A stretch of DNA of 64,000 bases from Phycisphaerae bacterium RAS2. Its GTDB lineage: Bacteria; Planctomycetota; Phycisphaerae; UBA1845; UTPLA1. The notes beneath the pieces are model-generated. The model was not told the DNA's origin and ran no database searches. It worked only from the letters and a program-made list of their open reading frames with translations. The stretch spans positions 1,178,001 through 1,242,000 of the forward strand of contig CP036352.1 of NCBI GenBank assembly GCA_007753915.1, given 5' to 3'. This document shows positions 57,746-64,000 of the stretch, piece by piece (within the stretch, counting starts at the first letter, position 1; the number at the start of each line of letters is the position of its first letter). Made by a program: the position numbers and the translations under genes.

Positions 57746-58519
57746 CTAAACAAACCAGAAGGTCCGGGTTTTCCATTGAGCGTAGCGCTCGCCGAAATGC
57801 CGCTCCAGCACCGCGTCCTCGACGCGCGATCGCCAAAGCTGCATTACGATGAAGCACAAGAGAAACGCAGCCCAGACCCAGTGCCGTTGCGCGTAAAACA
57901 ACCACACGCCCGATTGCGCGAGCATCTGCCCGAGGTAGATCGGGTGCCGCACCAGATGATACGGACCTGTTACTTTCAATTCGCGCGCCTCGGCCACGAT
58001 GCTGCACGATCGCAGCAGCGTGCCGTAGCCCCAGACATCCAGTGCATTGCCCAGGACAATCAACCCCGAGCCGATCAGAAAGCGATTCGCTGTCCACGTC
58101 GCGGGGTCCATCATGAAATGCTTGTAGCCCGGCAGCCAGGCCGCGCCCGTCCATTTGCCGGCCGCCTCAATCAGGAAAGGCAGAAACGGCCAGAACGCGG
58201 CGGCGAATGGGAGGAGAATCTGAATCGGGCGATCCGCGCGCCGTCGCGGAGGCACGCGGATGCAAAACGCCAGCGCGATGAGCAGGTACGTGACGTCGAT
58301 GAGGATGCGGCCCCAGGGCAGGTGCAGGGATCGACCGCCTGCGAAATGGAAGTACACGCCGACTTTCCAGAAGTCGCTGAAGTAGTCGGGGATCTGCAGG
58401 GCGAGGTAGCCGAGAAAGGCCGTCGCGCCGATCGCACGAAAAAGCCAGTCGGGCGCTGCGAGCCACGCGCGCGTCAAGAGCGACGTGTGCGGCGCGTCGT
58501 TTTCCATGTCCGTCGTCAT
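57746..58519 (-). CDS. Isoprenylcysteine carboxyl methyltransferase-like membrane protein
   Basis: The product has 257 residues from ATG 58519. About five to six membrane helices are seen, with the C-terminal PEMT/ICMT signature VTGPYHLVRHPIYLGQ (about 180-195) and RVEDAVLERHFGERYAQWK near the end. Such enzymes methylate carboxyl groups of lipidated cysteines or other membrane substrates with AdoMet. The longer frame to 59053 is shadow sequence over the lpxD gene. In bacteria the substrate is usually unknown. It stands alone on the minus strand. Confidence 0.82.
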   Translation of the reverse strand: MTTDMENDAPHTSLLTRAWLAAPDWLFRAIGATAFLGYLALQIPDYFSDFWKVGVYFHFAGGRSLHLPWGRILIDVTYLLIALAFCIRVPPRRRADRPIQILLPFAAAFWPFLPFLIEAAGKWTGAAWLPGYKHFMMDPATWTANRFLIGSGLIVLGNALDVWGYGTLLRSCSIVAEARELKVTGPYHLVRHPIYLGQMLAQSGVWLFYAQRHWVWAAFLLCFIVMQLWRSRVEDAVLERHFGERYAQWKTRTFWFV

Positions 58520-58663
58520 CGCGAGGATTATACAAGTAGATGGACGGACGCGGCGGTCAGCCGCCTGCGCGGAATGCTGCGAGTTCGCCGCCGGGGTTTG
58601 ACATTTCTTGGGACGCGTCGTTAGCATTCGACCCGCCCGGATCACGGAGGGGACGACGCGCGC

Positions 58664-59731
58664 ATGGGACAGACACTCCAGGCACTGGCTGACGCACTCG
58701 CCAAGCTGAACATGCCGGCGACGGTGGAAGGCGACGCCGCGCGGACGGTGCGCGGGGTGGCCACGCTGGAGGAGGCCGGGCCGGACGAGATCAGCTTCCT
58801 TTCCAACGCGAAGTATGAAAAGATGCTCGGCACGACGAAGGCCGGGGCGGTCATCGTCGCGACCGATCAGGCTGCGCCGCCGGGGCCGGCGCTCCTGCGA
58901 ACGAAGGACCCGTACGCGGCGATGTGCGCGGTCGTCGTTCACCTGCACGGCTATCGGCGGCATCCCCAGGTCGGCGGCGAGAAGCGGGGGATCGACCCGC
59001 GAGCTGTCGTCCACGCGACTGCGAAGCTCGGCGAAAACGCCAACGTCTTCCACGGCGCGACCATCTGCGAAAACGTCACCATCGGCCGCAACGCGACGAT
59101 CTACCCCGGCTGCTTCATCGGGCCGGGCTGCCGGATCGGCGACGACTGCACATTGTATTCAAATGTCGTGATCTACGACGGCTGCATCCTCGGCCATCGT
59201 GTCGCGATTCACGCCAATTCGACGATCGGAGAGGACGGCCTCGGCTACGCGCCCTACGGCGGCAAGTGGATCAAGATTCCGCAGATCGGCGTCGTGGAGA
59301 TCGGCGACGACGTGGAAATCGGCGCGAACTGCTCCATCGACCGCGCGACGCTGGGCCGGACGTTCATCGGCGCCGGCACGAAGTTCAGCAATCAGATCGC
59401 CATCGGCCACGGCACCCGGATCGGTCAGCATTGCATGTTTGTCGCGCAGGTCGGTCTGGCCGGCAGCGTCATCGTGGGCAACAACGTGACGATGGCGGGC
59501 AAGGCGGGCGTGGCAGGGCACTTGAGCATCGGTGACAACGTGCAGGTCGCGGCGATGGCGGGCGTGATGAACGACGTGCCGAGCGACACGTCCGTGGCCG
59601 GCGCGCCGGCATTCAATCGCAAGGAAGTGCTCCGCTCGTGGGCCGTCTTCGGCAAGCTGCCGGACCTTGTGAAGCAAGTCAAAGAGCTGGAAGCGGAAGT
59701 CGAGCGGCTGCGCAAGCAGCTCCCAGGATAG
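58664..59731 (+). CDS. lpxD: LpxD, UDP-3-O-acylglucosamine N-acyltransferase
   Basis: LpxD adds the N-linked hydroxyacyl chain in lipid A synthesis. The 355-residue product has the N-terminal uridine-binding domain (RTVRGVATLEEAGPDEISFL) and a left-handed beta-helix of hexapeptide repeats from about 110 (HATAKLGENANVFHGATICE, FIGPGCRIGDDCTLYSNVVI). The catalytic His-containing segment is IAIGHGTRIGQHCMFVAQVG. A C-terminal helix (KQVKELEAEVERLRKQL) follows. Its presence shows that the organism makes lipid A. The ATG at 58664 fits the family. Confidence 0.95.
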   Translation: MGQTLQALADALAKLNMPATVEGDAARTVRGVATLEEAGPDEISFLSNAKYEKMLGTTKAGAVIVATDQAAPPGPALLRTKDPYAAMCAVVVHLHGYRRHPQVGGEKRGIDPRAVVHATAKLGENANVFHGATICENVTIGRNATIYPGCFIGPGCRIGDDCTLYSNVVIYDGCILGHRVAIHANSTIGEDGLGYAPYGGKWIKIPQIGVVEIGDDVEIGANCSIDRATLGRTFIGAGTKFSNQIAIGHGTRIGQHCMFVAQVGLAGSVIVGNNVTMAGKAGVAGHLSIGDNVQVAAMAGVMNDVPSDTSVAGAPAFNRKEVLRSWAVFGKLPDLVKQVKELEAEVERLRKQLPG

Positions 59732-59761
59732 TCGTTTGAATTCGTATGAGGAGGAAGGTCG

Positions 59762-62017
59762 ATGCGCGCGATCGCGTTGGTTGTCGTCATTTGTCTGATA
59801 ACTGCCCCGACGGTTCAAGGCGATGATCCGCGCCCGATTCGCATCGTCGAATCCCCTGGCGCCGGTTCGCGCACCGCGGCAACCAACGCCGACGGCAGCA
59901 TGACCTTCTGCAAGTATCCCGCCGGGCGGCCGGTCGCGCCCGATCCCGCGCCGCCGTTCGGGCCGCTGGCACTGATCACGTTTCCGGAAACCGAGCCAAA
60001 CGGATCGACGGTCACAGCCAACCCGCTGCCGCTGGGCACCGGCATGGGCGAGGACATTGATGTTGACGTGACGGGTGACATCAGCCCGGCCAACGAAACG
60101 GATGCGTTTCGTGTCACGCTGAAGAAGGGCGACATCATCGGCGCGGCGACGATTACCGCGGCCGGCGGTCCGGACACGGTGCTGGCGGTGTTCGACTCCA
60201 TGGGCAGTCAGATTTTCTCAAACAACAATCACGGCGGCTTGAACACAATCTACCCTCCCGGTTCGCCGTGGCCGAACGCGACGCGGTCGACGGATTCCGC
60301 GATGACCTTCATCGCCCCGGCCGACGATGACTTTTTCTTCGCGGTCGCGTCGTCCGGCGGCGCGACGTCGGGCAACTACACGCTGCGCATGCGTCTGCGC
60401 CGCGCGCAGATCGAGACAGTCTTTCCAACCCCCGTGCGGCAGATTCTGTTCATCGACTTCGACGGCGCGACCATCAACGCCAACGCGCTCTTCGGAGAGG
60501 GGCGCACGTCGGCGACCATGTCGCCGCTTTCGGATTTTCTCGCCGGATGGGGCCTGGGGCCTGCCGACGAAGATGCCGTCATCGATGCCATCCTCGACCG
60601 GCTCGATCACATCTTTGATGATCTGCGCGACGCAGCGTTGAACGGCGACTTCCCCGTTGACATGATGGTCGGCCACTACGACATCGAGATTCGCAACAGC
60701 CGCGACCATCCCGACCCGTTCGGTCAGGCAAACGTCTCGCGCGTGATCGTCGGCGGCACGATCTCCGAGACCGGCATCAGCACGATCGGCATCGCCGAGT
60801 TCATCGACCCCGGCAACGTCAGCACCGACGACACGGCGATCGTGCTGCTCGATTTGCTTAGCGCGGGAGCGGGGAACCCCAACTCCGTGTTGAGCTTGCA
60901 GCGTGATGCGAGCCTGTCGCTGATCGACGCGATCGGAAAGGTCGTGGGCAACGTGACGGCGCACGAGGCGGGGCATTTTCTGGGCTGCTGGCATACGCGC
61001 AACAGCAACGCGACGGCCTGCATCATGGACCAGGGCGGCGATCTGGAAAACCTCGCCGGCGTCGGCAACGACGGCATCCTCGGCACGATGGACGATCCGG
61101 ACAACGCATTCACGGTGGATGAATTTGAATCCACGGAAGGCGTTGGCTTTGGGAATGAATCGACAAATGTCGTCGTCGCGTTCGGACTGTCCACCGGCGG
61201 GCTGGCGGCCGACAACATGAAGCCGGGCATCGACAGCATCGACCCGGCGACCGGCGCGAACATCGGCGCGCTGGCCTCGGTGACCGTCACGTTCGATGAG
61301 GACGTCGCGGGCCTGCAGGCCGCGCGGCTCACGGTCAACGGCTCACCGGCGGTGAATCTCTCCGGCAGCGGGGCGGGGCCGTTCATCTTCAGCGGGTTCG
61401 CGCCGCCGGCCGACGGCACCGTGACCGTCGTGCTGAACGACATGGGCGTGACCGACTTGAGCGGCAACACGTTCATTACCGACATGTGGACGTACGCGAA
61501 GGCCGACTGCAACAACAACGGCGTGTTCGACGCGACCGATGTCAGCTCGAACACGTCGGAGGATTGCAACGGCAACAGCGTGCCCGATGAATGCGACGCC
61601 GATCCGGTGACGGCAGCCGCCGGCGCGGCGCAGACCATCAACGAGGGCGAGTCGGCGGTGCTGGGCGCGGATGAGCCGGCGAGCGGCGGCGTTCCGCCGT
61701 ACACGATTGCATGGACGCTGCTTGGTCCCGGGGTGAATGAGAACTTCACCGAGGAGAACCCGGCGTTTCAGTTTGATGCGCCCGGCGTGTTCAACGCGCA
61801 ATTGACCGTCACCGATTCGCTCGGCTGCCAGGCGACGGCCGTCGCGACAGTCACGGTGAATGCGCTGCCTGACGACAACGAAAATACCAACGAGAACGAC
61901 AACTCGAACATGAACGGCGGCAGCCCCCCGTGCGGTGTTTCGTGCGGACCGGGCATGGGGATGATGACGGCCGTGATCGGTGCGTGGATCGTCGTCGTGC
62001 GGCGGCGACGACGTTGA
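59762..62017 (+). CDS. Secreted metzincin-type protein with PPC domain and a CGPG/RRRRR C-terminal signal
   Basis: The product has 751 residues, with a signal peptide (IALVVVICLITAPTVQG). A bacterial pre-peptidase C-terminal (PPC) domain spans about 75-215. The zinc motif HEAGHFLGCWH (401-411) has the HExxHxxGxxH pattern of metzincins, with E402 as base. Ig/PKD-like domains follow (about 490-700), then an Asn/Glu-rich linker (DDNENTNENDNSNMNGG) and a tail CGVSCGPGMGMMTAVIGAWI ending in RRRRR. The tail looks like a cell-surface sorting signal (Cys/Gly motif, hydrophobic span, Arg cluster). It is probably an anchored or released protease. Confidence 0.82.
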   Translation: MRAIALVVVICLITAPTVQGDDPRPIRIVESPGAGSRTAATNADGSMTFCKYPAGRPVAPDPAPPFGPLALITFPETEPNGSTVTANPLPLGTGMGEDIDVDVTGDISPANETDAFRVTLKKGDIIGAATITAAGGPDTVLAVFDSMGSQIFSNNNHGGLNTIYPPGSPWPNATRSTDSAMTFIAPADDDFFFAVASSGGATSGNYTLRMRLRRAQIETVFPTPVRQILFIDFDGATINANALFGEGRTSATMSPLSDFLAGWGLGPADEDAVIDAILDRLDHIFDDLRDAALNGDFPVDMMVGHYDIEIRNSRDHPDPFGQANVSRVIVGGTISETGISTIGIAEFIDPGNVSTDDTAIVLLDLLSAGAGNPNSVLSLQRDASLSLIDAIGKVVGNVTAHEAGHFLGCWHTRNSNATACIMDQGGDLENLAGVGNDGILGTMDDPDNAFTVDEFESTEGVGFGNESTNVVVAFGLSTGGLAADNMKPGIDSIDPATGANIGALASVTVTFDEDVAGLQAARLTVNGSPAVNLSGSGAGPFIFSGFAPPADGTVTVVLNDMGVTDLSGNTFITDMWTYAKADCNNNGVFDATDVSSNTSEDCNGNSVPDECDADPVTAAAGAAQTINEGESAVLGADEPASGGVPPYTIAWTLLGPGVNENFTEENPAFQFDAPGVFNAQLTVTDSLGCQATAVATVTVNALPDDNENTNENDNSNMNGGSPPCGVSCGPGMGMMTAVIGAWIVVVRRRRR

Positions 62018-62090
62018 ACGCGTAGGGTGGACACGGCCCACGACGTACGTCGCGCAATTCAAGGTGGGCAATGCCCGCCCAACGATTGCT

Positions 62091-64000
62091 CTACTCGTCC
62101 TTCGGCAATTCGTAGTCGATCTTCATGTCCGGCGGCGCGCCGCCCGGGCCGGTCAGGTAATGCTCGAACCACTGCACCATGCGCAGGTTGTAATCGAGCC
62201 GGGCCGCGGCTTTGCGGTTGCCGTGCTGCTCGCCGGGGTAGAAGACGAGCCGGACCGGCGCCTGATTAAGTGTCTTCAAATGTCGATATAACTCCATCGA
62301 CTGGCTGGGATGCACGCGCGGGTCGTTCTTGCCTGCGAGGATCAGAATCGGCGTCCGCGCCTTCTTCACATGATACACCGGGCTGCGCTCGAGGAAGAAC
62401 TGCCACTTGCCCTCGTCCCACAGGTGTGAACGCGTGTGAACGAGGTAGTCCTCATTCGGAATATCCGTCGTGCCCTTTTTCGAGATCGTGTTGCTGATGC
62501 CGACGAACATGACGCTGGCGGCGAAGTGCTCGCTTTGGGCCGTCGCGCCCCAGGCCGACGCGTAACCGCCGTACGACCCGCCGGTGATGCCGACCTTCTT
62601 CTCATCGGCCAGGCCCGAGTCGACGAAATGCTTCACGGCATCGACCAGATCGTCGAATTCGCGGCCGGCCTCATCGCCCTGACCCATCTTGCTGAAGACG
62701 ACCCCGCGACCGGTGCTGCCGCGATAGTTGGGGTAGAAGACCGCGAACCCGCGCGCGGCCGCGACCTGCCCGGGGCGGGAGTAGTTGGTCATCCAGCCGT
62801 TTGCCTCGTGCGCTTCGGGGCCGCCGTGGACATAAAGGATCAACGGTTGTTTGCCGTTCGGCGCGGCCTCTAGCGGACGGACGAGAATGCCTTGAATCTC
62901 CAGGCCGTCGCGCGCCTTGTACGTGACCGCCTCCTGCGGGGCGAACTTCATGTCGGCGATCCACGGGTTGCTGTCGGTGAGGCGTTTCGGTGCGGCATCG
63001 CCGTGCTTCATCACGAAGACTTCGCCGGGGTGCGAGGCGTGATGGCCGATGAACGCGCCGATCCGGCCATCTTTGGATAGCGTGATGCTCGTCAGCACGG
63101 CCGACGCGCCGGGTGCGACAATCGTCTTCTGTTCGCTGCCGTCGGCCTTCACCTTGCCGAGCATGGCGTCGAGGCCGACATCGGCGACGTACATGACCGT
63201 GTCGGCATCCTGCCAGGCGATGCCGGAAACGTGTCCCTCAAAGTTCGGCAGGGCGTCCTTCAACTTTCCCGTTTCCAATTCGCCGACCAGCAGCCGCCCG
63301 GGCGATGGGTCATTCACGTCCTCGGCAGAGATCATCGCCAGCCGCCGGCCGTCCGGATTCCAGCGCACGTCGCCGAGCTTGCCGGGGTTTTCGAACTTCA
63401 CGACCACGTCGCCGCTCGATGCATCGAGCACGTGGACGCGGCGCTTCATGTATTCGTCGTCCACCAGCGGCGTCGGGGCCAACGCCACGGCCAGCCGGTC
63501 GCCGACCGGGCTCCACGATAGCTCGGAGGCCGAGCCGTCGATCTCAAACGATTTGGGCTTCGCCGCGCCCGGGCGCAGCTCCGCCGTCCAGACAAGCGTG
63601 GGGGTGAGGTCTTCCTCGACGACTTCGGCCTTGAAGCCTTTCTCCTCGAGGTCTTTCTTCTCCTTGGGCGCCTTGGGCTCGGCCAGAAACGCGACGCGTG
63701 TCTCATCCGGCGACAGGGCGTACGAGCCGATGGCGGTCTCGTGTTTCAACAGGCGCACGGCCTCGCCGCCGTCAATGGGAATGCGATAGAGCGATTTCTC
63801 CTTGTCCTTGTCGCGCTTGGCGAGGAAATAGAGCGACCGGCCGTTACGCGACCATTGCACGCTGTCAATATTGACCTCGCCGACGATGAAGGGACGCGGC
63901 GCGCTGTCGTCGATGCCGACGACGTGCAGCTCGGACCAGGCCCCGCCGTCGTCGAAATCCTTTTCATATGGATCGCGAGGCACCAGCAGGGTGTAGGCGA
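62091..64000 (-). CDS. S9 family prolyl oligopeptidase-like peptidase, N-terminus cut by the edge
   Basis: The frame is still open at base 64000 (AYTLLVPRDPYEKD reads in from the edge), so the start lies outside the window. The visible 636 residues contain a beta-propeller (SLYFLAKRDKDKEKSLYRIP, VRWNPDGRRLAMISAEDVND) and the C-terminal alpha/beta hydrolase. The catalytic Ser is in GGSYGGYASAW, the Asp in KNDPRVHPSQS and the His in GEQHGNRKAA. Such enzymes cleave short peptides, often periplasmic. It is convergent with the metzincin gene. Confidence 0.92.
   Translation of the reverse strand, partial: AYTLLVPRDPYEKDFDDGGAWSELHVVGIDDSAPRPFIVGEVNIDSVQWSRNGRSLYFLAKRDKDKEKSLYRIPIDGGEAVRLLKHETAIGSYALSPDETRVAFLAEPKAPKEKKDLEEKGFKAEVVEEDLTPTLVWTAELRPGAAKPKSFEIDGSASELSWSPVGDRLAVALAPTPLVDDEYMKRRVHVLDASSGDVVVKFENPGKLGDVRWNPDGRRLAMISAEDVNDPSPGRLLVGELETGKLKDALPNFEGHVSGIAWQDADTVMYVADVGLDAMLGKVKADGSEQKTIVAPGASAVLTSITLSKDGRIGAFIGHHASHPGEVFVMKHGDAAPKRLTDSNPWIADMKFAPQEAVTYKARDGLEIQGILVRPLEAAPNGKQPLILYVHGGPEAHEANGWMTNYSRPGQVAAARGFAVFYPNYRGSTGRGVVFSKMGQGDEAGREFDDLVDAVKHFVDSGLADEKKVGITGGSYGGYASAWGATAQSEHFAASVMFVGISNTISKKGTTDIPNEDYLVHTRSHLWDEGKWQFFLERSPVYHVKKARTPILILAGKNDPRVHPSQSMELYRHLKTLNQAPVRLVFYPGEQHGNRKAAARLDYNLRMVQWFEHYLTGPGGAPPDMKIDYELPKDE

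Noticed and set aside
62028-62085. GGGTGGACACGGCCCAC and GTGGGCAATGCCCGCCC, resembling a dispersed repeat or a terminator between convergent genes
   Set aside because: The stems are short and without T-runs, and copy number cannot be judged from one window.

Overview
The window most likely comes from a planctomycete, probably Phycisphaerae-like. It encodes a DUF1580 protein, a family nearly confined to Planctomycetota. It also has two large type II-type pseudopilins, a PEP-CTERM protein, a dockerin-like secreted protein, a Ser/Thr kinase next to an ECF sigma factor and a zinc-finger protein, and lpxD, which implies a lipopolysaccharide outer membrane. Codon use is GC-rich and Shine-Dalgarno sites are mixed with candidate leaderless starts.

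Bases 1 to about 37,600 look like an integrated mobile element that runs off the left edge. Its right end is a tyrosine recombinase (36248-37489, minus) beside the 3' end of a tRNA-Gly(CCC) gene (37603-37674, minus), the usual arrangement of a tRNA-targeted integrative element. The first 2 kb is decayed: an edge-truncated ORF, a MerR-HTH/UvrD chimera with no Walker A, and a remnant with an in-frame amber codon. Then come a DUF932 gene and a giant DarB-like N6-methyltransferase/Strawberry-notch helicase with a small ORF nested in its linker, a second tyrosine recombinase, minus-strand hypothetical genes, a four-gene ardA operon, an orphan IS630-type HTH gene and the first of three 'IKAxIW' paralogues.

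The middle of the element holds its most unusual feature: a compact run of a small basic protein, a GrpE-like protein, a lidless Hsp70, a von Willebrand A protein and a TraD/TraG-like coupling ATPase (17061-22955). After it come two tiny convergent membrane proteins, two winged-helix 'replication-relaxation-like' proteins, two more IKAxIW paralogues around a DUF1580 gene, a ParA/partner partition pair, a probable replication protein and a LuxR-type HTH protein. Apparent cargo at 30.7-36.2 kb consists of two secreted proteins (one Gly-rich, one built on a REFT repeat with a dockerin-like tail) and a kinase/ECF sigma/zinc-finger trio. No relaxase or VirB4-like gene is visible, so the window holds part of the element or a mobilizable one.

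From 37.7 kb onward the content is ordinary chromosome: an AlkD-like protein, two pseudopilins with a zinc-ribbon membrane protein between them, an amidohydrolase with a degenerate partner, a PEP-CTERM protein with a CAAX-type protease, a sigma-70 factor, a lipoprotein, a large exported protein, a nitrilase, DnaJ, XerD, a two-component system, an ICMT-like methyltransferase, lpxD, a metzincin-type secreted protein and an edge-truncated S9 peptidase.

The element combines two anti-restriction functions (DarB-like, ArdA), partition and replication genes, two recombinases and the Hsp70/vWA/ATPase module. The last of these is the best candidate for an undescribed system.
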